Shown piece after piece: positions 16,774 through 25,980 of a DNA stretch of 35,910 bases. The stretch is from Opitutales bacterium (lineage in GTDB: Bacteria > Verrucomicrobiota > Verrucomicrobiia > Opitutales > UBA953): assembly GCA_024697185.1 (NCBI GenBank), contig JAILGB010000004.1, positions 1 to 35,910 of the forward strand. Direction: 5' to 3'. The notes below the pieces were generated by a model. The model saw only the letters and a list, made by a program, of their open reading frames with translations. It was not told where the DNA came from and did not search any database. A program made the position numbers and the translations under genes. Every line of letters starts with the position of its first letter. Within the stretch, counting starts at the first letter, position 1.

Positions 16774-18447
16774 TCAGCGTTTGAGGAGTTCTTTGGCGTG
16801 TTCGCGGGCCGCTTTGGAGTTGCGATCGCCCAGCATGCGCGCCAATTCGTCTTCGCGCTCTGTCGTCGCGCCGCTGCCGAGCGACAAGATTTTTATCGCC
16901 GTCGAAGTTTTGTTTTGTATTTTTTCAACACAGAAATGATGATCGCCGATTGCCGCGACCTGCGCCAGATGGGTAATACAAAAAACCTGGTGTGTTCCCG
17001 CGATCTCCGCAAGTTTGCGTGCGACATGCACGGCAATTTCGCCGCCGACATTGGCATCGACTTCATCAAAGACCAAAACCGGCGTTTCATCCACTTCGGC
17101 AAAGACTGCCTTGAGCGCCAGCATCACGCGCGCCGTCTCGCCCGCCGAGGCGATTTCATCCAACGGGAGCAGACGCTGTCCGGCGTTAGCGGAGAACAAA
17201 AATCTGCAATGCGTCCAACCGCTTTCCGTCAGCGTTCCCGTGGCATTGAGTTCGAGATCGAGATCCGCCTTTTTAAATCCCAGCGCTTTCAAATTCGCCA
17301 CAGCGGCGCCCATCAATTTTTTGGCGGCGCGGGAACGCGAAAGATGAAGCTGTTCTGCGAGCGTTTTAAGTTCGTCTTCGATTTTTTTTGCAGCCTCGCG
17401 GGAACGCTCAAGCGCGCCTTCGATATCGCTCTGTCGGGCGATGCGCTCCGCCAAAGCGTCCCGTTTGTTCCGCACTTGTTCCGGTGTCGGACCATATTTT
17501 CGGCGCAGTTCCAACCAAGCGTTCATACGCCCGTTCAAAATTTCGATCTCCTCTTCGTCCAAAGACGCTCCGCTCTGCAATTTTTCGTATTCGGCGCGCA
17601 GATCTTCAATTTCTATCGCCAACGATGAAAGCCGTTCCGAAAGCGTTCCCGCGGCGGGAACGATGGAGGCGATTTCTGCGGAAATCCGCATTGTCTTGGC
17701 GAGCGTTCCCGCGAGACCTTCGTCCCCAAAAAGATTTTCAGCCTCCGACAACAACTGCGTCAAATCCTGCGCGTGAGCGGCTTGCGCATAACGGTTTTCG
17801 AGTTCGGCAAGCGCCTCGTCGCTCAGATCGAGGGCGTCAAAAGCCGCCAGTTGATTTTGCGCAAAAACAAGTTCGTCATCGGAGAGCTTTTCCTGGGTTT
17901 TAATTTCATCGACAAGCGCCAGGGCCTTATGCCACTCCTGGTAGCGTTCCCGGTATTTCGCCAAAATTTCTGTATTGCCGGCAAAAAAATCCAAGAGTTG
18001 CAACTGGTATTTTTCGTGAAACAATTTTTGCGGTTCGCCGGGGCCGTGAAAATCGATCCATTCGTTTCCCAGCGCGTTGAGCTGCGCCAAGGTCGCCAAG
18101 CCTCCGTTAATAAAGACCCTGCCGGATTTTTCGACATTGATGGTGCGCTTGAGCAAAAGCTGCCCGTCATCGCAAGGCGGGAGTCCGTTTGCGTCCAAAA
18201 AAGCGTTTATGCGTTTTTCCAATCTCGCCGTAAGACAGACAATCGCCTCGACTTCGCAAAAAGTCGTTCCCTCGCGAACAACGGACTTGGGAACGCGATT
18301 TCCCGCCAAGATGCTCAACGCGCCCAAAAGCACGCTTTTGCCGGCGCCGGTTTCTCCCGTAACCACATTAAAGCCGGACTCGAATTCAAGCTCGACCGCA
18401 TGCATCAAAGCAAGATTCGTGATTTTCAAATAAGAAATCATCGACAA
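16774..18447 (-). CDS. recN: DNA repair protein RecN
   Basis: A 557-residue SMC-like ATPase of double-strand break repair, standard length. Walker A is GETGAGKS at 31-38, the middle (about 150-370) is a predicted coiled coil rich in Glu, Leu and Ala, and the C-terminal half has PVLVFDEVDANVGG (Walker B region) followed by ITHLAQVAAIGDHH. RecN is linked to recombination and, in some naturally transformable bacteria, to processing of incoming DNA. It carries about nine GGGAACG/CGTTCCC words, including an inverted pair near 17645-17664. It lies between nuoF and tgt on the same strand. Confidence 0.96.
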   Translation of the reverse strand: MSMISYLKITNLALMHAVELEFESGFNVVTGETGAGKSVLLGALSILAGNRVPKSVVREGTTFCEVEAIVCLTARLEKRINAFLDANGLPPCDDGQLLLKRTINVEKSGRVFINGGLATLAQLNALGNEWIDFHGPGEPQKLFHEKYQLQLLDFFAGNTEILAKYRERYQEWHKALALVDEIKTQEKLSDDELVFAQNQLAAFDALDLSDEALAELENRYAQAAHAQDLTQLLSEAENLFGDEGLAGTLAKTMRISAEIASIVPAAGTLSERLSSLAIEIEDLRAEYEKLQSGASLDEEEIEILNGRMNAWLELRRKYGPTPEQVRNKRDALAERIARQSDIEGALERSREAAKKIEDELKTLAEQLHLSRSRAAKKLMGAAVANLKALGFKKADLDLELNATGTLTESGWTHCRFLFSANAGQRLLPLDEIASAGETARVMLALKAVFAEVDETPVLVFDEVDANVGGEIAVHVARKLAEIAGTHQVFCITHLAQVAAIGDHHFCVEKIQNKTSTAIKILSLGSGATTEREDELARMLGDRNSKAAREHAKELLKR

Positions 18448-18509
18448 AAAGCCGATTCAACAGATTGCGTCTGGCGAATCACCGCGACAAAAGCGTTCCC
18501 GGAAAATCG

Positions 18510-19889
18510 CTAAATGAGTGGCGGGCAGTTCGGGAACGGTGAATTTTCGCCCGCTTTGCGCCAACGAATCGATTCGAGATATTCATCGCGGAACTTGGCG
18601 ATGGCGCCCTGAATAGGCCATGCCATACCCTCGCCGTGCGCGCAGATTGTGCGGCCGCAAATAGTGTCGGCAACGCTTTTGAGCGTGTCGATATCTTCGG
18701 GATCGCCGTTGCCGTCGCAAATACGCTTTGAAATGCGCGCTGTCCACATCGAACCCTCGCGGCAGGGAGTGCATTGTCCGCAAGATTCGTGTTTGTAAAA
18801 AGCGTTGAGATTGGCGAGCGCCTGAATCATTTCGACGGAATCGTCAAAAACGATCATTCCTCCCGTGCCGATTGAAGAGCCGCAAGCCATCAATGACGCA
18901 GCATCCAGGGGAACATCTTCGAGGAAAACCTCTTTTTCGTTCCCGTCGGCATCCTTGATTTTATATTTTTCGTCAAAACGCAAGGGCTTCATCGACGAGC
19001 CGCCCGGGATCACCGCTTTAAATTTACGGCCGGGCAAAGGTCCGCCGCACATGTCGTTGAGAAGTTCGCCGACGGTGACCGTTCCCGTGGCGATTTCAAA
19101 AATACCAGGTTTGGAAACAAGTCCGGAGACATTGAGCACACGCGTTCCCGCATCGCCTTTAACACCAATTTTGGAATAGGCTTCGCCGCCCATTTGAAAA
19201 GCATTCAGACATTGGCAAACGGTTTCGACGTTGTTGACGACGGTCGGGCAGTTGTAAAGCCCGAGCACTGCCGGAAAATACGGTGGCTTGATGCGCGGCT
19301 GACCGCGTTTGCCTTCGAGCGCTTCGAGAAGACCCGTTTCCTCACCGCAAACATAAGCGCCGGCGCCACGGTGAACAACAATTTCAAGATTAAAACCGCT
19401 GCCCAAAATATTGTCGCCGACAAAGTTGTGGGCGCGCGCCTCTTCAATCGCTTTTTCAAGAATTTGCGCTCCGTGGACAAACTCGCCGCGAATAAAGATG
19501 AACGCCTGTTTCGCCTGCGTCGCATACGAGCACGCCACGATGCCTTCGATCAGTTCGTGCGGGTCATAATAAATGATCCAGCGATCCTTGTGCGTTCCCG
19601 GCTCGGATTCGTCGGCATTGACGACAAAATAAATCGGCTTGCCGCTTTTGCGATCCAAAAACTTCCATTTCATCCCGGCAGGGAAACCCGCGCCGCCGCG
19701 ACCCTTGATGCCCGCGACTTCGATTTCGCTGCAAAGCGCGGCGGGATTGCCCGCAGCCATTATCTTCTTCAAAGTCTCATAGCCCCCGTTGCGGATATAA
19801 CAGTCGATGTCCGGCGTATAATCGGGAGTCCCGATGCGCTTGTAGATAACGCGCGTCTCTTTGGGATGTGCAATATTTGGGAATGCCAT
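18510..19889 (-). CDS. nuoF: NADH-quinone oxidoreductase subunit F (NuoF)
   Basis: A 459-residue NADH- and FMN-binding subunit of respiratory complex I. The nucleotide motif KGRGGAGFP is at 62-70, GAGAYVCGEETGLLEALEGK at 176-195, and the N3 4Fe-4S ligands are Cys370, Cys373, Cys376 (SCGQCTPC) and Cys416 (RTICAHGEG). The length fits NuoF; there is no extra ferredoxin or thioredoxin-like domain as in HydB of bifurcating hydrogenases. No other nuo gene is beside it: upstream is a divergent lipoprotein gene, downstream recN. It either joins subunits coded elsewhere or belongs to a smaller NADH-oxidising complex. Confidence 0.93.
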   Translation of the reverse strand: MAFPNIAHPKETRVIYKRIGTPDYTPDIDCYIRNGGYETLKKIMAAGNPAALCSEIEVAGIKGRGGAGFPAGMKWKFLDRKSGKPIYFVVNADESEPGTHKDRWIIYYDPHELIEGIVACSYATQAKQAFIFIRGEFVHGAQILEKAIEEARAHNFVGDNILGSGFNLEIVVHRGAGAYVCGEETGLLEALEGKRGQPRIKPPYFPAVLGLYNCPTVVNNVETVCQCLNAFQMGGEAYSKIGVKGDAGTRVLNVSGLVSKPGIFEIATGTVTVGELLNDMCGGPLPGRKFKAVIPGGSSMKPLRFDEKYKIKDADGNEKEVFLEDVPLDAASLMACGSSIGTGGMIVFDDSVEMIQALANLNAFYKHESCGQCTPCREGSMWTARISKRICDGNGDPEDIDTLKSVADTICGRTICAHGEGMAWPIQGAIAKFRDEYLESIRWRKAGENSPFPNCPPLI

Positions 19890-19993
19890 AATACTAAAAA
19901 TTTTAATCCTTCACGGGAACGCTCGCAATAATGAATTGCTCTTCCAAATTTTGTTTGAAAGCCCCCAAAAATCTCCTTATCATAAGTTTAATT

Positions 19994-20443
19994 ATGATTA
20001 AAAAATTAGTCGCTCTCACTCCTTTAACGCTCATCGCCCTCGCCGGTTGCACAACTGTCGATGTCGATCTCCCCGGATCCAAGTTCTCAAATCAGGCGAT
20101 TTGGACTTACCGCACACTCGAAAATGTAAGATTTTACTACAGCGATGTCAACGCTGTCGCCGAAGCGGCAATCACCGCTGGACGCTCGATGGGGCTTTAC
20201 TACGCGGGTGACAATTTCAGCGACAACCACCGCGAACTCTTTTTCTGCGGTCCCAAGTTTGTCAAAATCACCGTGGATGTCGAACGCGTGACTCCGGCGC
20301 GTCCGCGCGATCCCAACTTGCCCGCCGGACAGCCCTACACCGAAGTTTCCGTTGTCTGGGGCTCGATGGGCGATCTCGAAAAATCGCGAAAATTCGTTTC
20401 AGAAATCGCCAAGCTTCTTCCCTCTGAAGCCGACCGCCGCTAA
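19994..20443 (+). CDS. Small lipoprotein of unknown function
   Basis: A 149-residue protein with a typical lipoprotein signal: MIKKLVALTPLTLIALAG then Cys19, with LAGC as the lipobox. The frame is open from 19931, but the ATG at 19994 gives a proper signal peptide, so it is preferred. The mature part contains SNQAIWTYRTLENVRFYYSD and ends with GDLEKSRKFVSEIAKLL; I do not recognise a family. It should be anchored in the outer or inner membrane facing the periplasm. It is 21 bp ahead of prs and divergent from nuoF. Confidence 0.78.
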   Translation: MIKKLVALTPLTLIALAGCTTVDVDLPGSKFSNQAIWTYRTLENVRFYYSDVNAVAEAAITAGRSMGLYYAGDNFSDNHRELFFCGPKFVKITVDVERVTPARPRDPNLPAGQPYTEVSVVWGSMGDLEKSRKFVSEIAKLLPSEADRR

Positions 20444-20464
20444 TTCCTTTTTACCAACCCAATC

Positions 20465-21412
20465 ATGAACTCACCGATCAAAATCTTCACAGGCAATGCC
20501 AATCCGGCACTCGCGAAAGCCATTTGCGAGTCCATCTGCGTCCCCCTCGGGGAAGCCGAAGTCAAACCGTTCCCGGACGGCGAGACTTTCGTCCAGATCA
20601 AGGAAAACATTCGCGGATGCGACGTCTTCGTCATCCAGCCGACCTGTTATCCGGCAAACGAGCGTTTAATGGAGCTGCTCATTATGATTGACGCTCTCCG
20701 TCGCGCCTCCGCCGCCCGCATTACAGCCGTCATTCCGTTTTTCGGCTATGCCCGACAAGATCGCAAAGATCGCCCGCGCGTGCCGATTACGGGGAAGCTG
20801 GTCGCCAACCTGCTTACCGCCGCGGGAGCGAACCGTGTCGTCGCGCTCGACTTGCACGCCCAGCAGATCCAAGGCTTTTTTGACATTCCCGTTGATCACC
20901 TTTTCGCCTCTTCGGTATTTTACAACTATATCAAAGACAAGCCTTATCTCGAAAACGCAACGGTGTTTTCACCGGATATCGGCGGCATGAAGGCGGCCTC
21001 AGCCGTCGCCAACCTTTTGGACCTCCCTATCGGCTTTATCGCAAAGCGTCGCATCGACGCCGCCAACGTCAAAGCGACCAGCCTCGTCGGCGAAGTCGAA
21101 GGACGAAATATCATTCTCGTCGATGACATGACGGAAACCGCGGGAACGCTCTGCTCCGCCGCAAAACTTTTGCGCGAAAACGGTGCGGCGACTGTCCGCG
21201 CGATGGTCTCGCACTGCATGCTCAACGAAATCGCCTACGAGCGTCTCTCCACCGGTGTCATCGATGAGCTCATCACCACAAACTCCGTTCCCGTCGATGC
21301 CAAAGGCTTGCCGATTACAGTCCTCTCAATCGCCGAGCTTATCGGAAAAGCGATCCAATGCATCCACACCAACACCTCGGTTACCGGGCTTTTCAAAATC
21401 AAAGGCTACTAA
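20465..21412 (+). CDS. prs: Ribose-phosphate pyrophosphokinase
   Basis: A 315-residue PRPP synthetase, converting ribose 5-phosphate and ATP to PRPP for purine, pyrimidine, histidine, tryptophan and NAD synthesis. Landmarks: FPDGETFVQI near the N-terminus, FFGYARQDRKDRPRVPITGK (ATP binding loop), VVALDLHAQQIQGFF (signature with metal-binding His), FSPDIGGMKAASAVA, and the PRPP loop ILVDDMTETAGTL. Length equals that of class I enzymes. The product feeds TrpD in the trp operon of this window, but the two are not linked in transcription. Confidence 0.96.
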   Translation: MNSPIKIFTGNANPALAKAICESICVPLGEAEVKPFPDGETFVQIKENIRGCDVFVIQPTCYPANERLMELLIMIDALRRASAARITAVIPFFGYARQDRKDRPRVPITGKLVANLLTAAGANRVVALDLHAQQIQGFFDIPVDHLFASSVFYNYIKDKPYLENATVFSPDIGGMKAASAVANLLDLPIGFIAKRRIDAANVKATSLVGEVEGRNIILVDDMTETAGTLCSAAKLLRENGAATVRAMVSHCMLNEIAYERLSTGVIDELITTNSVPVDAKGLPITVLSIAELIGKAIQCIHTNTSVTGLFKIKGY

Positions 21413-21450
21413 ATCGACCCTTCCATAAAAAAATCACATCTATTAAAAAT

Positions 21451-22662
21451 ATGAAAATCTCAACAGTTTTTCTCTCTGGCGCCGCCTTGGCGATCGCGCC
21501 CTTTGCGACAGCGCAAGAAACTCAAAATGTTCCCGCGCCCGATGCCGCAAGTCCCGCGACTGTCGTTCCCGCACAAGAAAACAATACGACAAAAATTACG
21601 CTCGAAATCCCCAATGTCAATTTTGGAAAATTTGACGACATCGAGATTATCCCGACGGCAATGGTGCAAATCCAATACGCCTATGCCGACAATTCCTACA
21701 GCCGTTCCGGCGTAAGAAACGGATTTGCGGTCCGCCGCACAACACTCGGGGCGACGGCAAAAATGAACGACGGCTGGTCAATGTCCTTGGTTTACGAATT
21801 TGACAGCGGCAACAACGGCAACAACAACTGGAGCCGCTATATCGACAAAGCGATCATCTCCAAAAAAACAGAATACGGAACACTTACCGTCGGCCACAAG
21901 AAAAACAATTTCGGGCTCGAAGAATATTCGCCCTCCTCGCTTTTCCCCTGCATCGAACGTTCGCTTAACTCCAACTTTTTGAACGGAGCCTACGCGAAGG
22001 GTCTCTCCGGATATCACTGCGGCATCGAGTGGTCGGGCAAGGAAAAAGAAATCGACTATGGCGTCTCGCTCACAAATGCCGTCGCCAGAGACTATGACAA
22101 CAAATCAAACGATCTCGCCCTCACCTATTGGCTCGGCAAAAAATTTGAACTCGACAAAGGCGAAAATGTCTATGTCGGCTTTAACGGCACTTTCAACTGG
22201 GGCAACGACGAAGATCCCGCCGTCCAGGGCAATTCCGGCCCCGTCTATGGCTTTGAGACCTATGCAAAATACAATCGCGGCGCTCTCAATGTTTTGGCGG
22301 ACGTATTTTATGTCAATGGCGCGACAGGTTCCGCCAATATCGCCAATGGTCCGCGCAGCATCAGCGATTTTTACGGCCTCAACCTGACGGCGACCTACAA
22401 ACTCGACTGCGGCATCGAACCCGCTGCGCGACTCACCTACCTGCACACAAACTCCGGTTTGGTCAACGCAAACTTGCAAAACCGCGTTCCCACCAACGAT
22501 GCTGGCAACGATATGGCATACACCGCTTACCTCGGTGCAAACTATTATTTCAACAAACATGTCAAAATCGCTGCCGGCTACGAAATCGGGCACCTCTACG
22601 GAGGCGCACGCAACAATCACGATTATGGCGCGTTGCGGACAATGCTCCAGATGAAATTCTAA
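21451..22662 (+). CDS. Outer-membrane porin, phosphate-selective porin O/P-like
   Basis: A 403-residue beta-barrel protein. The ATG at 21451 gives a clean signal peptide (MKISTVFLSGAALAIAPFAT, cleavage near Ala-Gln); an open frame upstream from 21358 overlaps the end of prs and is not needed. After a Pro/Ala-rich linker, the barrel begins with alternating strands such as GFAVRRTTLGATAKMNDGWS and SLVYEFDSG, resembling OprP/OprO-family porins. It ends in LRTMLQMKF with the terminal Phe recognised by BAM. Transported solutes cannot be told from the sequence. A strong terminator follows 21 bp after the stop. Confidence 0.85.
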   Translation: MKISTVFLSGAALAIAPFATAQETQNVPAPDAASPATVVPAQENNTTKITLEIPNVNFGKFDDIEIIPTAMVQIQYAYADNSYSRSGVRNGFAVRRTTLGATAKMNDGWSMSLVYEFDSGNNGNNNWSRYIDKAIISKKTEYGTLTVGHKKNNFGLEEYSPSSLFPCIERSLNSNFLNGAYAKGLSGYHCGIEWSGKEKEIDYGVSLTNAVARDYDNKSNDLALTYWLGKKFELDKGENVYVGFNGTFNWGNDEDPAVQGNSGPVYGFETYAKYNRGALNVLADVFYVNGATGSANIANGPRSISDFYGLNLTATYKLDCGIEPAARLTYLHTNSGLVNANLQNRVPTNDAGNDMAYTAYLGANYYFNKHVKIAAGYEIGHLYGGARNNHDYGALRTMLQMKF

Positions 22663-22683
22663 AATTTCCCAAAACGGAAAAAC

Positions 22684-22721
22684 AAAAAGCCGTTCCCGCG
22701 AAATTTCGGGAACGGCTTTTT
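22684..22721. terminator. Bidirectional intrinsic terminator built from two inverted GGGAACG copies
   Basis: AAAAAGCCGTTCCCG (22684-22698) and CGGGAACGGCTTTTT (22707-22721) pair perfectly over 15 bp around an 8-base loop, with A and T runs on the two sides. It lies between the convergent porin and crcB genes and can serve both. Confidence 0.92.
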
Positions 22722-22737
22722 TATGCTCCAATAAAAC

Positions 22738-23112
22738 TTATATTCCCTTGTCCGCCGGCAAAAGAATCAAGAAGATAATCCCAAGGCAGACGATGAGAGT
22801 CAGCAACAAGTTGAGCAATGCAATCTGCCAGGCACCCATTTTTAAAAGTTGGACCGTCTCATAGGAAAAAGTGGACATCGTGCTCAATCCGCCCAAAAAT
22901 CCGGTAAAAAGCAAGAGCCTCAAATCCGCCGACAACTGCGTTCCCGCGAGCGCCAGCAATCCGGCTCCCGCGCAGGCCAGAAGATTGGCAATCAGCGTTC
23001 CCGCGGGAAAAAACGTCGTTCCCGCGACAAGAAAAACCGCCCGCCCGATCATCCAGCGCGCAAGCCCTCCAAGTCCTGCACCGACGAAAACCAAAACCGA
23101 CTGCCAAAACAT
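22738..23112 (-). CDS. crcB: Fluoride exporter CrcB/Fluc
   Basis: A 124-residue membrane protein with four predicted transmembrane helices. Family motifs are present: GAGLGGLARW in helix 1, GTLIANLLACAGAG in helix 2 with the conserved Asn, and GFLGGLSTMSTFSYE in helix 3 with the Thr/Ser-Phe fluoride track. Such proteins form dual-topology dimers that let fluoride leave the cytoplasm. It begins 15 bp after the stop of the upstream gene, so it is likely co-transcribed. I see no fluoride riboswitch before it. Several CGTTCCCG words lie in the gene. Confidence 0.92.
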   Translation of the reverse strand: MFWQSVLVFVGAGLGGLARWMIGRAVFLVAGTTFFPAGTLIANLLACAGAGLLALAGTQLSADLRLLLFTGFLGGLSTMSTFSYETVQLLKMGAWQIALLNLLLTLIVCLGIIFLILLPADKGI

Positions 23113-23127
23113 TTGAGGCGTCCGATC

Positions 23128-24579
23128 TTACTCCGTCGGAGGCTCGATCGGTTGGGTCATCACGGGAACGCTCTCCGTAATCCCGCTTTCGTCAAGCACC
23201 GGCTCCAAAGCTTCACGCGGCTTGGGCGCCTCATTGTTTTCCGCCGCCTTTGCCTGTTCTTCCGTCATCGCCTGAAAAACAAAAAGTTCACCCTTTTCCA
23301 TTTCGCAAACATAACCTTCGGAAACCAGCCAGCGGACCGAGCCGGCGAGCTTCGCCTTGTCGGCATCCGTCGCACCTTCGCCGAGAATGTCTGAAAGCAA
23401 AACATCAAGCCGCGCACCCTGGTGCTCGTCCAAATATTTGAAAATCCCCAAAACCTCGTCCGAGAAATGCGTGCTCGGCGTCCGGAACTTACGGCGAATG
23501 CCCGAAACGACAACGATGCCCTCCGGTGCTTTTCTGAAAAAGACAAGTCCCATGTGGCGCAAACGCCCGCGAAAACCGTTGGCGGTTTCAAGCGGGAACT
23601 TGCGTTGTTTCGCCAGTTCCGACTCAATCTGCGCGCGCAACTTGCCCTGCGGCAATTTTTCAATCATCGTTCCCGGAATTCTCCATTGGGACGCCGTCGC
23701 GATCATTTTTTCACGGCGATGCGTTTTAAGGAACTCGACAGCGGCATGCTTGCTCTCGAATTTTTCCGGCTCGCCTTCCGCGCGATCTTTCAAAATATAG
23801 ATCGTCTGCTTGGTCATACTTTCAAGCCAGGATTTGACAAGCACTTCATCGGTGGAGTTTTTGACCGTCATCATAAATTTTTCAAACGGCCAATTCGGGA
23901 AATTTTCCTCATGATAACGACGCAACGCCAAATTATAACCATGATGGTTGGGCGCCCCTATCACCGCTCCCGTCGTTTCGCAAAGCGCCACCATTTTATA
24001 TTCGCCCTTGGGCGGATCAAGTTCAATCTCGGCACTGTCAAAAAGGCTGTCAAAAACGAGTTCACACGCGTGATTGAACGCATCTTCTTCGCGCAAAAAC
24101 GGCATATTGTCCGGAACGGAAATCGACAGCGCCTGCGCCTCCGTCTCGCCTTTGCGCGGCAAAGGAAGGATCATCACATTAAAACGGTCCGGCCGCTCCA
24201 ACAAAAGAAGCGCGATCGAAAAAAGCGTGTAAGTGCGACCCGAATTTTTTATCGCATTCACCAAGGCGATAATCGGTTTGTCTTCGGGATAAAAATGCAA
24301 AGTCGCGACCGGCTGCGGCGGGAACGGACGAGACGGCTTGGCGTTGCGTTTGCCGCCAAAACGGTGAGAGCTGCGCGCATTTTTTTCTCCGGCGTTCCCG
24401 CGCGAATCGTTCCCGCGAAAAGCTCGTTCCCGCATAGCTCCGTTCCCGTGCGGACGACGACCGTGAAACTTGTCGCTTCGCCGCTCCCTGGGTTCCGTCG
24501 GCGACGGTTTCGCTTCCAAGTCCGTAAAACCTTTTTCCAAAAGTTCACTAAAATCAATCTCAAAACCTTTGTCTTCCAT
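23128..24579 (-). CDS. Conserved hypothetical protein with disordered basic N-terminus
   Basis: A 483-residue soluble protein with no signal peptide. Residues about 25-90 are rich in Arg, Gly, Asn and Ser and look disordered; four GGGAACG words in 55 bp write much of this stretch (RERAFRGNDSRGNAGEKNAR). Residues about 90-330 form an unrecognised globular region (PIIALVNAIKNSGRTYTLFS and later NGFRGRLRHMGLVFFRKAPE). The part around 370-430 (VLGIFKYLDEHQGARLDVLL and SVRWLVSEGYVCEMEKGELF) looks like a winged-helix fold. A nucleic-acid-binding role is possible but is inference only. crcB follows 15 bp downstream. Confidence 0.75.
   Translation of the reverse strand: MEDKGFEIDFSELLEKGFTDLEAKPSPTEPRERRSDKFHGRRPHGNGAMRERAFRGNDSRGNAGEKNARSSHRFGGKRNAKPSRPFPPQPVATLHFYPEDKPIIALVNAIKNSGRTYTLFSIALLLLERPDRFNVMILPLPRKGETEAQALSISVPDNMPFLREEDAFNHACELVFDSLFDSAEIELDPPKGEYKMVALCETTGAVIGAPNHHGYNLALRRYHEENFPNWPFEKFMMTVKNSTDEVLVKSWLESMTKQTIYILKDRAEGEPEKFESKHAAVEFLKTHRREKMIATASQWRIPGTMIEKLPQGKLRAQIESELAKQRKFPLETANGFRGRLRHMGLVFFRKAPEGIVVVSGIRRKFRTPSTHFSDEVLGIFKYLDEHQGARLDVLLSDILGEGATDADKAKLAGSVRWLVSEGYVCEMEKGELFVFQAMTEEQAKAAENNEAPKPREALEPVLDESGITESVPVMTQPIEPPTE
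24393..24447 (-). repeat. Cluster of four GGGAACG words in 55 bp
   Basis: CGTTCCC occurs at 24393, 24408, 24425 and 24441 on the plus strand, all in the same direction, at 15-17 bp steps. This is the densest cluster in the window and falls in the low-complexity N-terminal coding region of the hypothetical gene, where protein constraint is probably weak. Confidence 0.9.
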
Positions 24580-24647
24580 AATGCTTTCAAATATGGTCTT
24601 TTAGCGCTGTTTAAAAATTCATTTTACAAATTATCTTATCGGCAAAG

Positions 24648-24722
24648 TGGCGCTCCCGCCGAGACTCGAACTCGGATCGCCGGCTTCGGAGGCCAGCATT
24701 CTAACCATTGAAATACGGGAAC
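24648..24722 (-). tRNA. tRNA-Arg (anticodon CCG)
   Basis: On the minus strand the acceptor arms GTTCCCG and CGGGAGC pair over 7 bp (one G-T). The anticodon stem CTGGC/GCCGG holds the loop CTCCGAA, giving anticodon CCG; the T arm contains GTTCGAGTC. Discriminator G is followed by an encoded CCA. The loop and discriminator agree with E. coli tRNA-Arg(CCG). The 5' acceptor arm happens to match six bases of the CGTTCCC word. Confidence 0.92.
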
Positions 24723-24864
24723 TTTTTTTTGACGACAACATATTAAGTAAACGCGAAAACAATCGGATTTGCAATTATCTTTTTTACTTTTTTACTCCAT
24801 ACGGATACAATGGTTCTAAAGCGACAGTTTCCTAATGTCGTGTCCATAAAATTCTCTTATAAAA

Positions 24865-25968
24865 ATGTTACAAGCAGGTATTGTCGGTTTGCCCAATGTC
24901 GGCAAAAGCACCCTTTTTAACGCTTTGACGCGTTCCCGCAAAGCGGAAGCGGCCAATTATCCCTTTTGCACTATTGAGCCCAATGTCGGGATCGTCGAAG
25001 TCCCGGACGACAGGATTGAGCCGTTGCGCAAGATTGCAAAAACCAATGTTACCGTTCCCGCGGCCATCGAATTTGTCGATATCGCAGGCTTGGTCGCCGG
25101 CGCCTCAAAAGGAGAAGGGCTCGGCAACAAATTTTTGGCGAATATCCGCGAAGTTGACGCCATCGTTCATGTCGTGCGCTGCTTTGACAACGACGACATT
25201 ATCCACAACATGGGTTCCGTCGATCCCGTGCGCGACATCGACGTCATCAACACCGAACTCGTTCTCGCAGACCTGCAGTCCTGCGAACAACAACTCGAAC
25301 GCAATGTCAAAAAAGCCCGCGGACAAGACAAGGAAGCCATCGCCAATGTCGCCCTGCTCGAACGCCTGATTCCGCATTTAAACCAAGGGAAAACGGCCGC
25401 CAGCCTTCCGATGAGCGATGACGAACGCGCCCGCATAAAACTTTTTTCACTCCTCTCCGTCAAGCCCGTCCTCTACGCTTGCAACGTTGACGAAACAACC
25501 CTCGCCAATCCCGACGGGAACGCCTATGTGCAGACGGTCAAAAAGTTTGTCGCCGACAATCACGACGCCCGCGTCTGCGTCATCTGCGCCCAAGTCGAAG
25601 CCGAACTCTGCGACCTTTCGCCCGAAGAAGGAAACGAATTTCTCAAAGAACTCGGCGTCAGCGACTCCGGAGTTTCCCAACTCATCCGCCTTTCCTACGA
25701 TCTTCTCGGACTTGCCTCCTATTTTACCGCCGGAGAAAAAGAGGTCAAGGCATGGACTTTCAAAAAAGGAATGACGGCTCCCCAATGCGCCGGCATCATT
25801 CATACGGATTTTGAAAAAGGCTTCATTAAGGCAGATGTCATCTCTTGTGAGGATTTGATAGCAGCCGGCTCCTTTGCCGCAGCCCGCGAAGCCGGCAAAT
25901 ACCGCCTCGAAGGCAAAGACTATCTCTTCCGCGACGGAGATGTCGCTGTCTTCAGATTTAACAACTAA
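24865..25968 (+). CDS. ychF: Redox-regulated ATPase/GTPase YchF (OLA1 family)
   Basis: A 367-residue Obg-family P-loop protein, standard length. G1 is GLPNVGKST at 8-16, followed by [14 protein letters not shown] (switch I), [20 protein letters not shown] (G3), and ACNVDE in the place of NKxD, the change linked to ATP preference in this family. The C-terminal TGS domain is visible ([14 protein letters not shown]-like segment and [20 protein letters not shown] at the end). YchF binds ribosomes and is involved in stress responses. aroQ begins 12 bp downstream. Confidence 0.97.
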   Translation: MLQAGIVGLPNVGKSTLFNALTRSRKAEAANYPFCTIEPNVGIVEVPDDRIEPLRKIAKTNVTVPAAIEFVDIAGLVAGASKGEGLGNKFLANIREVDAIVHVVRCFDNDDIIHNMGSVDPVRDIDVINTELVLADLQSCEQQLERNVKKARGQDKEAIANVALLERLIPHLNQGKTAASLPMSDDERARIKLFSLLSVKPVLYACNVDETTLANPDGNAYVQTVKKFVADNHDARVCVICAQVEAELCDLSPEEGNEFLKELGVSDSGVSQLIRLSYDLLGLASYFTAGEKEVKAWTFKKGMTAPQCAGIIHTDFEKGFIKADVISCEDLIAAGSFAAAREAGKYRLEGKDYLFRDGDVAVFRFNN

Positions 25969-25980
25969 GCGTTTATGACT

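Noticed and set aside
19931-19993. Longer start of the small lipoprotein
   Set aside because: The extra 21 residues would bury the lipoprotein signal. The ATG at 19994 gives a normal signal and lipobox.
21358-21450. Longer start of the porin within the end of prs
   Set aside because: The ATG at 21451 begins a clean signal peptide. The upstream part is prs read in another frame.
22663-23127. Fluoride riboswitch for crcB
   Set aside because: crcB begins 15 bp after the upstream gene, leaving no room for one, and nothing resembling its conserved core was seen.
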